Shown: one piece after another, positions 16,860 through 26,168 of the stretch
How the letters are laid out: each line of letters opens with the position of its first letter
How positions within the stretch are numbered: the stretch's first letter is position 1
Assembly (NCBI GenBank): GCA_021741155.1
Contig: JAIOYP010000011.1
Location: 29,425 to 93,424, forward strand
Source: Flavobacteriales bacterium
GTDB taxonomy: Bacteria; Bacteroidota; Bacteroidia; UBA10329
Direction: 5' to 3'
DNA length: 64,000 nt
The notes under the pieces: generated by a model
What the model was told of the DNA's origin: nothing
The model's input: only the letters and a program-made list of their open reading frames with translations
Databases searched by the model: none
Program-made: the position numbers and the translations under genes

Positions 16860-18548
16860 ATGAATAGACAATTTGACGTTGTAATTCTTGGAGGCGGACT
16901 TGCGGGTCTCACGCTTTCCATGCAGTTGAAACAGCAAAACCCAACCATCAAGATTTTGGTCTTGGAAAAGCGCGATGATGCTGCTCCCGATGCCGCTCAT
17001 AAAGTGGGCGAAAGCACGGTTGAATTGGCTACGCATTACTTGCGAGAAGTACTCGGTTTGAAAGATTATTTGGATGAATACCAACTTCCGAAGCACGGAC
17101 TGCGTTTCTTCTTTTCGCCTAAGCACAAAACCACCATCCACAAACGGGTAGAATTAGGACCAAAAGTGCTGCTACCTGTGCCAAGTCATCAGTTGGATAG
17201 AGGAATATTGGAGAATGATCTGGTTCGTTTTAGTCGTGAATTGAAAAATGATGTCGTGCTTGGTGCCAAGGTCGATAGTGTGGATATCGCTGCGGATTCG
17301 CATTCGGTTATGTACACGGTAGATGGCAATCAAAGCACAGCTACTGCCCGTTGGGTAGTGGATGCTTCTGGTAGAGCGAGCATTCTAAAGCGAAAGTTTG
17401 GTTTTGCGCAAGCGCATCCACATGATGTCAATTCGGCTTGGTTCCGTGTAGATTGGAAGATTGACATCGATACTTGGTCTGATGATGCAAAATGGCATTC
17501 TCACGTTCAGCCTGGATTGCGCTATTTGAGCACAGTTCACCTCATGGATGCGGGTTATTGGGTTTGGATTATTCCGTTGGTGGGCGATAAAACCAGCGTT
17601 GGAATTGTGGCCGATCCTGCCATTCATCCGTTTGAGACTTACAACAAACTTGATAAAGCTTTGGCTTGGATTGAGCAGTGGGAACCGCAACTTGCAAAGG
17701 AATTGAAGGCAAAAACGGAGGATACAGGCAACATCCTCGATTTCAAACTCATGAAGCACTTCGCTCATAGTTCCGGTGAGTTGTTTCATACCGACCGTTG
17801 GGCAGTTACGGGTGAAGCCGGATTGTTTGCCGACCCGTTCTACTCTCCCGGTTCCGACTTCATTTCCATGGCCAATACTTGGACAGCAGACCTCATTCAG
17901 CGCGATTTGAAAGGCGAAGACATCTTCTTCCGCACCAAGTTCTATTCGGAAGTGTTGAAGGCGCTATTCGACAACTGGATGCCGATTTACACAGGCCAAT
18001 ACCCGATGTGGGGAAGCACACAGGTGATGGTAGCGAAGATTTTCTGGGATTGGGGCGCATATTGGAGCATCAACACGCTGCTGTTCATCAATAACGGACT
18101 GACAGACCTCGAACTGCTGCGTAAATTGACCGCAGGGCCGAAATCCTTGCTTCAGAAATACGGTGAGTTGAGCAAGCAGATGCAGAAGCTCTTCAAGGAT
18201 GCGATGCCCTACGACACAGCCGACATCACAGACCGTTATACCGACCCATTCGACCTTGATTTCCTTCGTAAATTCCAAGAAGATATTGTAGAAAAGGAAT
18301 ACTCAACCGAAGAAATGCTGGACAAACTGTTCTCAAACCTTGGAGTTTTGGAACACGTGGCTGCCGAAATGTTCCGACTCTTCAGCAACTTGGCGCATGG
18401 CACCGAAATGGACATCGATGTGGATCCTTACACCATGTCGCTCGAAGGCGAAAAACTCGAAAGTGTGAACAGCAAAACGGTGAAACGCGATGCGCATATT
18501 GCAAATGAAATGAAGGCGATGTGGCTTTATGAAGCTGTGGGCGTTTAG
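16860..18548 (+). CDS. Flavin-dependent halogenase-like FAD oxidoreductase, copy 1
   Basis: Start placed at MNRQFDVVILGGGLAGLTLS by comparison with the paralogue at 18721; upstream in-frame codons from 16782 are probably leader. 562 residues. It has the GGGLAG dinucleotide fold, KVGESTVELATHYLREVLGL (GES-type loop of flavin halogenases), WVVDASGR, the WxWxIP halogenase motif as YWVWIIPLVG, and GEAGLFADPFYSPG near the second FAD site. Flavin halogenases chlorinate phenolic rings, and flexirubins can be chlorinated; however, related proteins may be plain hydroxylases. It is about 170 bp upstream of the paralogue. Confidence 0.75.
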   Translation: MNRQFDVVILGGGLAGLTLSMQLKQQNPTIKILVLEKRDDAAPDAAHKVGESTVELATHYLREVLGLKDYLDEYQLPKHGLRFFFSPKHKTTIHKRVELGPKVLLPVPSHQLDRGILENDLVRFSRELKNDVVLGAKVDSVDIAADSHSVMYTVDGNQSTATARWVVDASGRASILKRKFGFAQAHPHDVNSAWFRVDWKIDIDTWSDDAKWHSHVQPGLRYLSTVHLMDAGYWVWIIPLVGDKTSVGIVADPAIHPFETYNKLDKALAWIEQWEPQLAKELKAKTEDTGNILDFKLMKHFAHSSGELFHTDRWAVTGEAGLFADPFYSPGSDFISMANTWTADLIQRDLKGEDIFFRTKFYSEVLKALFDNWMPIYTGQYPMWGSTQVMVAKIFWDWGAYWSINTLLFINNGLTDLELLRKLTAGPKSLLQKYGELSKQMQKLFKDAMPYDTADITDRYTDPFDLDFLRKFQEDIVEKEYSTEEMLDKLFSNLGVLEHVAAEMFRLFSNLAHGTEMDIDVDPYTMSLEGEKLESVNSKTVKRDAHIANEMKAMWLYEAVGV

Positions 18549-18649
18549 GAATTAGCTTTTATGTTACGGTGAAGATTGGATCACAGCCGCAAACCCCGTT
18601 CCTAATGTTCATTTTCAACGAAGTTTAGACAGGTTCTAAATTTCATTTG

Positions 18650-18693
18650 TATGATATACATCATATACTAGGAAGATACACATCATATTTTTG
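18650..18693 (+). promoter_or_regulatory. Crp/Fnr-type palindrome plus -7 box
   Basis: TATGATATACATCATA (18650-18665) has perfect 6-bp arms around 4 bp. The -7 element TATTTTTG (18686-18693, TAnnTTTG) begins 28.5 bp from its centre, the spacing of an activator at about -41.5. A degenerate second site (GAAGATACACATCATA) spans 18672-18687. The same palindrome precedes both NO-reductase-like genes. Confidence 0.65.
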
Positions 18694-18720
18694 GCGACTT
18701 CAATCCCAAAAATGTAAAAC

Positions 18721-20415
18721 ATGAACGAACAATTTGATGTAATTATCCTCGGTGGTGGACTTTCTGGTCTGCTGCTTTCACTTCAACTCAAACAACAGAA
18801 ACCAGATATAAAACTTCTGTTGCTCGAAAAACGAGAAGGTAAAGCTCCTGCGGCCGCTTTCAAAATTGGGGAGTCTTCTGTTGAACTTGGAACGCACTAC
18901 ATGCGAGAGGTGCTCAACCTAAAAGATTATCTCGACAAGAAACAACTTTCCAAGCACGGACAACGTTTTTTCATGTCGCCAAAACACAAGACCGAACTGC
19001 ACAAACGTGTCGAACTCGGCCCACGTGCTTTCTTGCCAGTTCCAAGTCATCAATTGGACCGTGGTATCTTTGAAAATGATCTTATTGACATGACCCGCGA
19101 ATTGGGAAATGAATTCCTTTTGGGGGCAAAGGTGGAGAATGTGGAGATTAAAACAGATGGCAGCAACCATGAGGTGAAATACACCAAAGACGGAAAGTCG
19201 CACACGGTCAATTCCCGATGGGTAGTGGATGCCACAGGCCGTTCAAGCTTCCTGAAAAAGAAAATGGGTTTTGCAGAGGAATATCCGCACAACGTAAGCT
19301 CATCCTGGTTCAGAATTGACCGTAAGGTTGATGTAGAAACTTGGTCTGATGATCCGAAATGGCGAGGACGTGTGGCCGATGGCCTCCGTCACTTGAGCAC
19401 CGTTCACCTTATGGATAGTGGTTATTGGGTCTGGATTATTCCGTTGATCGGTGGCCGTACCAGCATCGGAATTGTGGCAGATGAGGCCATTCATCCATTC
19501 TCAACCTATAATACACTCGAAAAAACACTTGATTGGTTCAAAGTGAACGAGCCGCAACTGGCAAAGGAATTGAGCGGACATGAAGGAGAGATTATGGATT
19601 TTCTGGTGATGAAGCATTTTGCTTACGCATCAAAAGAAACCTACTCAACCGATCGTTGGACCGTTGTGGGCGAATCGGGGCTTTTCGGTGATCCATTCTA
19701 CTCGCCCGGCATCGATTTCATTACGCTGGCAAACACGTTCTCTGGAGACCTTATCCTTCGTGATCTTGGAGGAGAAGACGTGCTTTTCCGTACCAAATTC
19801 TATGCACAGGTAATCCGTGCATTGTACGATAATTGGATGCCGCTTTACAAGAACCAATACGTTCTTTGGGGAAGCTCGCAGATTATGGCTGCCAAGATAT
19901 TCTGGGATTGGGGCGCATATTGGAGCATCACCACACTTCTGTATGTCAACAAGGGCATTACGGACGTTGACCTGATGAAGGCTGTTGTGAGTGGCCCCAC
20001 AAGTTTCCTACAACGCTATGGCGAGCTCAGCGCGCAGATGCAGCGTTTGTTCAAAGACATGCTTCCTTACGACACGGCAGACCATACGGATCGTTATTTA
20101 GATCCATTTCAATTGGATTACCTCCGTGGTTTCCAAGAGGATATTGTGGAAAAACAGTACAGCAAGGAAGAACTGGCTACCAAACTGTTCGCTAATCTGG
20201 AAACGATTGAAAAAGTGGCTACCGAAATGTTCCGATTGTTCAGCAATCTGGCCCATGGCACCGATATGGATATTATGGTCGACCCTTACACCATGTCGCT
20301 GACAGGCGAGAAACGTGAAAGTAAGAACAGCAAACTGCTTGGACGCGATGCATACCTTGCTGGAGAACTGAGCAAGATGTGGATGTATCCGTATCCTTCG
20401 GAAGTGACGGTTTAG
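18721..20415 (+). CDS. Flavin-dependent halogenase-like FAD oxidoreductase, copy 2
   Basis: 564 residues, co-linear over its length with the protein at 16860. It has GGGLSGLLLSLQLKQQKPDI, KIGESSVELGTHYMREVLNL, WVVDATGRSSFLKKKMGF, the halogenase-type motif YWVWIIPLIG and GESGLFGDPFYSPG. A tandem duplication followed by divergence explains the pair. Unlike copy 1 it has its own promoter with a Crp/Fnr-type site. A strong terminator follows. Substrate and cofactor use are inferred. Confidence 0.75.
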   Translation: MNEQFDVIILGGGLSGLLLSLQLKQQKPDIKLLLLEKREGKAPAAAFKIGESSVELGTHYMREVLNLKDYLDKKQLSKHGQRFFMSPKHKTELHKRVELGPRAFLPVPSHQLDRGIFENDLIDMTRELGNEFLLGAKVENVEIKTDGSNHEVKYTKDGKSHTVNSRWVVDATGRSSFLKKKMGFAEEYPHNVSSSWFRIDRKVDVETWSDDPKWRGRVADGLRHLSTVHLMDSGYWVWIIPLIGGRTSIGIVADEAIHPFSTYNTLEKTLDWFKVNEPQLAKELSGHEGEIMDFLVMKHFAYASKETYSTDRWTVVGESGLFGDPFYSPGIDFITLANTFSGDLILRDLGGEDVLFRTKFYAQVIRALYDNWMPLYKNQYVLWGSSQIMAAKIFWDWGAYWSITTLLYVNKGITDVDLMKAVVSGPTSFLQRYGELSAQMQRLFKDMLPYDTADHTDRYLDPFQLDYLRGFQEDIVEKQYSKEELATKLFANLETIEKVATEMFRLFSNLAHGTDMDIMVDPYTMSLTGEKRESKNSKLLGRDAYLAGELSKMWMYPYPSEVTV

Positions 20416-20436
20416 TCCGATTTGAATTAAAAAAGA

Positions 20437-20467
20437 GGCTGTCTGACATATTCAGACAGCCTTTTTT
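20437..20467 (+). terminator. Rho-independent terminator after the second halogenase-like gene
   Basis: A perfect 10-bp stem (GGCTGTCTGA with TCAGACAGCC) with a CATAT loop, followed by six T. It is preceded by an A-rich run, so it may also act in the opposite direction. Confidence 0.9.
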
Positions 20468-20562
20468 ATGTTCGGATATTTGAAGAAATTATTCTGAGAC
20501 AACCTCCATAGAGTTTATACTTCATTCTGGAATCAGCTGCGTGGAATCAAGACGGGTCTTAC

Positions 20563-22500
20563 TCACGCGATCTTCTCAACGAAATACATGTCAATATTCC
20601 CTTTGTTCTTGGCGTGTATCTGTCCCCGATGATCACACTGAAAATTGTCTTTGACCAAAGCATAGGTACTGCTGCTGATGTTCACTTTTCCTGCCTCACT
20701 GTTCTGCTCCATGCGTGCGGCAGTATTCACCGTATCGCCCCAAATGTCGTATTGGAATTTTTTGATACCGACAATACCCGCCACCACTGGGCCAGAATTG
20801 ATACCGATGCGTATCTCCAATTTGTGCTCGGTTCCGTCTGCAAGTCTGATGGCCGACCGTCCAATCATAAAATCTCGCATGTCAAGAGCCGCATTAACTA
20901 CATCATTTGGATTGGTAGTATTGGAAACGGGTAATCCGCCAACGGCCATGTAAGCATCTCCGATGGTCTTTATTTTCTCTATGCCATACTTGCCCATAAT
21001 AGCATCAAATGCCTTGAAACAATCATTGATCTCGTTCACCAAATCCTTTGCGCTCAATTTCTGAGACAGCGTTGTAAAGCCTTTGAAATCGGTGAATATG
21101 ACCGTTACCTCATCAAACTGTTTAGCATCGGCATAACCCTTGTCTTTCAGCTCCTCTGCCACCTCGGCCGGAAGAATATTGAGCAGAAGGTCATCACTTC
21201 GCTTCTTTTCCTTGGTTATGCGGTTGCGCTGAGTGAAGAATACAATGGCAAAAAGCAGTACAAAGGCAAATCCTCCAATAAATCCATTACGTAGCAATTT
21301 CTGCCTCGTAATCTCTTTTAGCTGAATCTCACTGTCCTTGTTGAGCAAAGCTATCTCATGATCCTTCTTCTCCGTTTCATAGATGGTTTTCATCTGAGCA
21401 ATCTGCTCATTATTGTCTTCGTTGAGTATGCTGTCCTTGTATGATGTATGTAGCTTGTAATGTTCCAAAGCCGCTTGATAATCGCCTATCGTGCTGTCCA
21501 GAAAAGATAAAGCATGATAACTATCACTGACATTATCCTTAGCTCCCAATTGTTTGGAGACAGACAGCCCATCCTCTAGGTATTTTCTTGCTTCCAAGTA
21601 ATTTTTGAGCTTGGCATGCTGTAGGCCGATGTTCACATAACACAACGCGATTTCAAATTTGTTTCCGAGCTCCTCATTTATTCGCAGGGCAGTCAAATAA
21701 TTGTCTAGTGCATCTTTGTTCTTATGCTGGCCCTCATAGATCATTCCTATCGAGGAATATGCGTTGGCAATACCTTTCTTATCCCCCAGTTCTTCTTTTA
21801 TTTTCAGGGATGCGAAGTAGCTCTTCAATGCCTCCTGATGATTATTCTGAGCTGCGTATATATGACCGATATTGTTGTAGAGGTAGGCTATTCCCATTTT
21901 GTTGCCCAACTCTTCCCATAGCTTCAATGAGGCATCATAATTTTTCAAGGCATCATCAAAATTATCCTGCCGATGGTAAATAATTCCAATGTTGTTGTAA
22001 GCAGTGGCAATCCCTTTTTTGTCATTACTTTCCATCCGTAGCCTCAGAGAAGCAAGGTAATTTTCAATAGCCAGCGGATAATTGCCCTGGTGATCATAGA
22101 CCAGTCCGATATTGTTGTAGGAAGTTGCCATTCCTTCCTTATTTCCGTTGTCCTTTCTTATTTTCAGTGCAGCAAAATGATTTCGCAATGCCTCGGTATA
22201 ATTGCTCTGATGGTAACTGATAAAGCCGATGTTGTTGTACGCATCTGACATGAACTCAGACAAATCTGCCTCAGTGGCAAGTGCTAATGCATCAGTGGCA
22301 TATTGTTTTGCTTTTCCGTAATCGCCAGCTTGGCAAAGCTTTTCGCTAAGCGCATTGAGAGCATTTACCTTATCAGCATCCTCTACCGCAACGTTCAATA
22401 CGGTCAGTAAAGAATCCACAGTTCTGTCCTGAGAAAAGGCTCCCACTGAATAATGGACAAAAAGCACCAACAAAAATATTCTTACAGTTCTATCTATCAT
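20563..22500 (-). CDS. TPR-repeat, membrane-bound class III adenylate cyclase
   Basis: Start set at MIDRTVRIFLLVLFVHYSVG, a signal peptide; the 48 bp upstream in frame are unlikely to be translated. About eight tetratricopeptide repeats (each with a YNNIGxIYxxQ pattern) cover about residues 40-380. One membrane helix (GFIGGFAFVLLFAIVFFTQR) precedes the catalytic domain. That domain has VIFTDFKGFTTLSQ (metal Asp), EKIKTIGDAYMAVGG (substrate Lys) and QYDIWGDTVNTAARM (substrate Asp, transition-state Asn/Arg). The Lys/Asp pair indicates ATP rather than GTP. The TPRs face the periplasm and may sense a protein ligand. The product cAMP could act with a Crp/Fnr-family regulator, but no link is shown. 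Confidence 0.9.
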   Translation of the reverse strand: MIDRTVRIFLLVLFVHYSVGAFSQDRTVDSLLTVLNVAVEDADKVNALNALSEKLCQAGDYGKAKQYATDALALATEADLSEFMSDAYNNIGFISYHQSNYTEALRNHFAALKIRKDNGNKEGMATSYNNIGLVYDHQGNYPLAIENYLASLRLRMESNDKKGIATAYNNIGIIYHRQDNFDDALKNYDASLKLWEELGNKMGIAYLYNNIGHIYAAQNNHQEALKSYFASLKIKEELGDKKGIANAYSSIGMIYEGQHKNKDALDNYLTALRINEELGNKFEIALCYVNIGLQHAKLKNYLEARKYLEDGLSVSKQLGAKDNVSDSYHALSFLDSTIGDYQAALEHYKLHTSYKDSILNEDNNEQIAQMKTIYETEKKDHEIALLNKDSEIQLKEITRQKLLRNGFIGGFAFVLLFAIVFFTQRNRITKEKKRSDDLLLNILPAEVAEELKDKGYADAKQFDEVTVIFTDFKGFTTLSQKLSAKDLVNEINDCFKAFDAIMGKYGIEKIKTIGDAYMAVGGLPVSNTTNPNDVVNAALDMRDFMIGRSAIRLADGTEHKLEIRIGINSGPVVAGIVGIKKFQYDIWGDTVNTAARMEQNSEAGKVNISSSTYALVKDNFQCDHRGQIHAKNKGNIDMYFVEKIA

Positions 22501-22709
22501 TTGGTACAATTTACGCTGATTATAAATACATCTACCATCACAGTGCAAAATCTGTTCTTTTCACTATAGTTTATCCATATTCTCTAAAAAACGTAGTTCC
22601 GTTGTGGGCAATGATACGGTATGATGATGAACACGGATAGACTGGGAACGATAAATCCCGATTATTGTGGTGATTTGATGGATTAAACTTCGTTTTACAT
22701 TTTCGTTTT

Positions 22710-23447
22710 ATGGGTATTTCAGAAAACATAGAGACCGTAGTCTCCACCTTCCAGAAAGGAAGAGAATTGGCGGAAAGCGGACTTTCTTTGGATGAACTCA
22801 TCTCAAAACTGAACGATTTTGAACCGAGGTACCGTTCGGTGGCGTTTGAAGGTGCTTCGATGGGAGTTGCGCTGACAGACTGGAAAAGTTGGGCGGAATA
22901 CGCCAAGCGTGCTGAAAAGCACGGAACGCAAGTTCATATAGGTTTGGGTTGGGCGATTGCCCAGCCCCCTAAATCCCCCGAAGGGGGAACTTCTAGCCCC
23001 CTAAATCCCCCAAAGGGGGACTTGGCTTCGCCTCCACAGCTTGACCTCGCTTCTACTCTATCTCAAATTGAACAAGAACTGCGTGTCAAAGTGTTGGATG
23101 GTGTTGGTTATTGGCATGGACTATTTCAAAGGAGAGCTACTATCCGAACCCAGCAAATTCCTGAATTCATAACAGCCGAATATCAAGCGGGGTTTGACCA
23201 CGGAGTTGGCCGTGCCATTTGGTACATCACCAAAGGGGAAGTGGACAAAGTGGCGAACATCATCAGTCATTTCTCCGAAGATCGAAGACCAAACCTTTGG
23301 CAAGGCATTGGTGTGGCTTTAACGTTTGTGGGCGGTTGTCCGGATGAATTGATTGCTGAGTTAAAATCGGCAGCTGGTAAGTTCAGATTGAACTTGGAGA
23401 AGGGAATTGAAGCGGCTGAAGGAAGTATGCGGAGGGCTCAGATATAG
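22710..23447 (+). CDS. DUF1702 family protein with an in-frame repeat insertion
   Basis: 245 residues. RYRSVAFEGASMGVALTDW, VHIGLGWAIAQ, DGVGYWHGLFQRR, GFDHGVGRAIWYI and RRPNLWQGIGVALTFVGGCP match the DUF1702 family known from enediyne and Bacteroidota pigment loci. Its biochemical role is unknown. Residues about 85-110 (PPKSPEGGTSSPLNPPKGDL) are encoded by two copies of a GC-rich intergenic repeat (22963-23023) inserted in frame between the two conserved halves. The protein may still fold because the insertion lies in a linker. Confidence 0.75.
   Translation: MGISENIETVVSTFQKGRELAESGLSLDELISKLNDFEPRYRSVAFEGASMGVALTDWKSWAEYAKRAEKHGTQVHIGLGWAIAQPPKSPEGGTSSPLNPPKGDLASPPQLDLASTLSQIEQELRVKVLDGVGYWHGLFQRRATIRTQQIPEFITAEYQAGFDHGVGRAIWYITKGEVDKVANIISHFSEDRRPNLWQGIGVALTFVGGCPDELIAELKSAAGKFRLNLEKGIEAAEGSMRRAQI
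22963..23023. repeat. Tandem 'AGCCCCCTAAATCCCCC-GGGGG' repeats inside the DUF1702 gene
   Basis: Two copies, 22963-22992 and 22995-23023, each with a CCCCC...GGGGG hairpin. A third copy lies at about 37719-37745 at the end of another coding region. This is a well-known dispersed Bacteroidota repeat type. Here it keeps the reading frame. Confidence 0.75.
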
Positions 23448-23464
23448 TTTCTCCTTTCCTACAA

Positions 23465-23508
23465 TATGACACACATCATACCGCAATACCGATAGAGCAA
23501 TAATTTTG
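23465..23508 (+). promoter_or_regulatory. Crp/Fnr-type palindrome plus -7 box upstream of NOR-like gene 1
   Basis: TATGACACACATCATA (23465-23480) followed at 28.5 bp from its centre by the -7 element TAATTTTG (23501-23508). This is the same geometry as at 18650. No TTG lies at the -33 position, as expected for an activator-dependent promoter. Confidence 0.65.
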
Positions 23509-23536
23509 CGTGCCTACCCCCTATTCTGCACGCAAA

Positions 23537-25876
23537 ATGAGCACCCAACTACAGGAGAAAGACGAATCAAAACGAAGCCTCAACTACTTCATGGAATCCA
23601 AAAACTGGTGGGGACCGCTGCTTTTCATATTGATTGTGAGTGTGGCTGGTGTAGGCATGATTGGTTTTCAGACCTACAACGATGCTCCGCCCATGGGTGG
23701 TTTTGCGGATGAGGCTGGAACGGTTGTCATTTCTCAACAAACGATAGAACAAGGTCAGGAAGTGTTCCATCGCTATGCGCTGATGGAATACGGCAGCATG
23801 TTCGGAGATGGAGCGCAGCGCGGGCCCGATTTCACTGCCGAGGCTTTGCATCGCATCAGTCTTTCCATGGTGGAATTCCATGTGAATGAATACACTTCTG
23901 CACACGGAACGCCACCCTCCGATCTGGAGCGCAGAATGATACAGGAAAGTGTGAAGGACGAACTGAAACTGAACCGCCATGATGTTTCTACAGACCTAGT
24001 GACCTTATCTGCTGCACAGCTTTTCGCCTTGGCACAACTGAAAGAATATTACATCGACCTGTACACCTCACCACGAACAGGCAAGTCATTTCCTCCTGCC
24101 AATTACATTACCGACAAGGAAAAACTGGCAGATTTAGCATCTTTCTTCTATTGGGGAGCTTGGGTGTGCGTGGCACAACGGCCAGGAAGCAATTTCAGCT
24201 ATACCCACAACTGGCCTTACGACCCCGATGCGGGCAACACGCCCACCTCACCCACCATCATTTGGAGTGTTATCGGTATGCTGGCATTTGTGCTGGCCTG
24301 TGGCGTGGTACTCTACTTTATCGGGCAGTATAACCAACTGTCTAACAAGTTTTTCAAAGCTCCAAGTAAAGACCTACTTACCATGAAACGGGTGAATGGA
24401 ATGCAACCATCAGCCACACAACGGGCGGCTTTCAAGTTCTTCTTTGTGGCCATCATCCTATTCTTCCTTCAGGTTTTCAGCGGTATTCTCACCATTAATA
24501 GTTTCACTGATTATTTTGGCTTCATCGGCATCGATTTCTCAGCCCTCTTGCCCGTAACCGTTACGCGCAGTTGGCACCTCATGCTTTCGCTTTACTGGAT
24601 AAGTGCATGTTGGATAGCATCATCCATCTTCATCCTTCCAATCCTTGCCAAAACAGAAGTAAAAGGTCAGTTGAAGCTGATAAACCTGCTTTTTGCAATG
24701 GTCTTTGTGCTGGTGGCAGGTTCGGTGGCGGGTATGTTCCTCGGCCCACTGGGTTATTTGGATGAATGGTGGTTCTGGCTGGGCCATCAGGGTTGGGAGT
24801 TTGTAGATCTGGGCAAATTGTATCAGGCGTTGCTCATGCTCATCTTTATTCTGTGGGCCATTATTGTTTTTCGTGGAGTGAGACCTGCCCTTATCAAAGG
24901 TGAACCTTGGAACATTCCCAACTGGTTGCTCTACTCCGTCATTGGTATTCCCGTGTTCTTCATTTCGGGGTTCGTTACCCGTCCCGAAACCAACTTTGTG
25001 ATAGCCGATTTTTGGCGATGGATGGTCATCCACATGTGGGTGGAAGCCTTCTTTGAAGTGTTCGTAACCGTTATTGTAAGTTACCTGATGGTGCTGATGG
25101 GATTGGTGAGTCGACAGGCCGCCATTCGCGTAATCTACTTTGCCACACTTCTTTTTCTGGGCACAGGGTTACTCGGTATTTCGCACAATTTCTATTGGAA
25201 TGCCAAGCCCGTAGCCACCATGGCATTAGGCAGCGTATTCAGCACGCTTCAATTCGTGCCACTCATCCTGCTTACCGTAGAAGCTTGGCGATTTAAGAAC
25301 ATGCCGCGCATGGCCGTGAACGGATTGGAGAAGAAAGATCTAGGAGATTTCGCTTTTCCTGAAGTATTTCTCTTTTTGGTTGCTGTGAACTTCTGGAATT
25401 TCTTCGGAGCGGGCGTGCTGGGCATCATCATCAACTTGCCCATTATGAACTATTTTGAACACGGAAGCTACCTCACGGTAAACCACGCCCACGCAGCTTT
25501 GATGGGTGTTTACGGAAACATCTCCCTAGCTGCGCTGCTCTTCGCCTGCCGCATCTTACTCAAACCCACAGCTTGGAACGGACGCTTGGTAAAATTCTCC
25601 TTCTGGAGCATCAACATCGGACTTATGCTGATGGTGCTGCTCGACCTTTTCCCTGCTGGCATCATTCAGTTTCAGGCTATTGTAGAACGAGGATTATGGT
25701 TCGGGCGATCAGAAGCTTTTATACAAGGCGGCACGTTTGAAGCCCTCACTTGGCTGCGCGGAATTGGCGCCACAGTGTTCTTCTTTTTGGGTGTCACACC
25801 TATGGCATGGTTCGTTGTATCGCGTTTGGCATCGCTCAAACCGAAGAATGAGAGCCCTGAAAATCACCTCACTTAA
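23537..25876 (+). CDS. qNOR-family haem-copper oxidase, putative NO dismutase 1
   Basis: Start at MSTQLQEKDESKRSLNYFME; an upstream GTG at 23510 overlaps the promoter. 779 residues, about 14 membrane helices, with the qNOR N-terminal periplasmic domain (PPMGGFADEAGTVVISQQTI; no CxxCH). Active-site block: MVIHMWVEAFFEVF keeps FeB His and Glu (codons 25031 and 25043). GISHNFYW has Asn where canonical enzymes have the third FeB His (codon 25187). FSTLQFVPL has Gln for the conserved Glu (codon 25250). The quinol-binding His/Glu region reads SGILTINSFTDYFG and lacks both residues. I recall these changes as those of Methylomirabilis NO dismutase (2 NO to N2 and O2). Haem ligands remain (NHAHAALMGVYGN). 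A divergent NO reductase is the alternative. Confidence 0.75.
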   Translation: MSTQLQEKDESKRSLNYFMESKNWWGPLLFILIVSVAGVGMIGFQTYNDAPPMGGFADEAGTVVISQQTIEQGQEVFHRYALMEYGSMFGDGAQRGPDFTAEALHRISLSMVEFHVNEYTSAHGTPPSDLERRMIQESVKDELKLNRHDVSTDLVTLSAAQLFALAQLKEYYIDLYTSPRTGKSFPPANYITDKEKLADLASFFYWGAWVCVAQRPGSNFSYTHNWPYDPDAGNTPTSPTIIWSVIGMLAFVLACGVVLYFIGQYNQLSNKFFKAPSKDLLTMKRVNGMQPSATQRAAFKFFFVAIILFFLQVFSGILTINSFTDYFGFIGIDFSALLPVTVTRSWHLMLSLYWISACWIASSIFILPILAKTEVKGQLKLINLLFAMVFVLVAGSVAGMFLGPLGYLDEWWFWLGHQGWEFVDLGKLYQALLMLIFILWAIIVFRGVRPALIKGEPWNIPNWLLYSVIGIPVFFISGFVTRPETNFVIADFWRWMVIHMWVEAFFEVFVTVIVSYLMVLMGLVSRQAAIRVIYFATLLFLGTGLLGISHNFYWNAKPVATMALGSVFSTLQFVPLILLTVEAWRFKNMPRMAVNGLEKKDLGDFAFPEVFLFLVAVNFWNFFGAGVLGIIINLPIMNYFEHGSYLTVNHAHAALMGVYGNISLAALLFACRILLKPTAWNGRLVKFSFWSINIGLMLMVLLDLFPAGIIQFQAIVERGLWFGRSEAFIQGGTFEALTWLRGIGATVFFFLGVTPMAWFVVSRLASLKPKNESPENHLT

Positions 25877-26004
25877 TCCATCTAAGTGATGGGCTGCGTG
25901 TTGGAAGAAAATTGGTAGTGTTCGGGTAGTGGGATGACAGACCTAACTGATGGCACAATAGCAGTTACAATTTCCAAATACGGATTTTGGAATGATACTT
26001 TTTT

Positions 26005-26040
26005 CATGATGCATATCATAAAAGGCTCAGGACAAATTTG
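26005..26040 (+). promoter_or_regulatory. Crp/Fnr-type palindrome upstream of NOR-like gene 2
   Basis: CATGATGCATATCATA (26005-26020), 15 of 16 positions symmetric or matching the sites at 18650 and 23465. A possible -7 element CAAATTTG (26033-26040, 7 of 8) lies 20.5 bp from the centre, closer than at the other two sites. The start codon is a further 128 bp away, so the leader is long. Confidence 0.5.
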
Positions 26041-26168
26041 CGTATTTCGCTGCCATGGACAAATAATCAGTGTCTGATATGAATTCGCAATCCCATCAGA
26101 TATTTTAATTTAATCTATTTATAAGCACAGAAATCTACTTAACAAACCAAAAAGGAATACCGAGGCTC

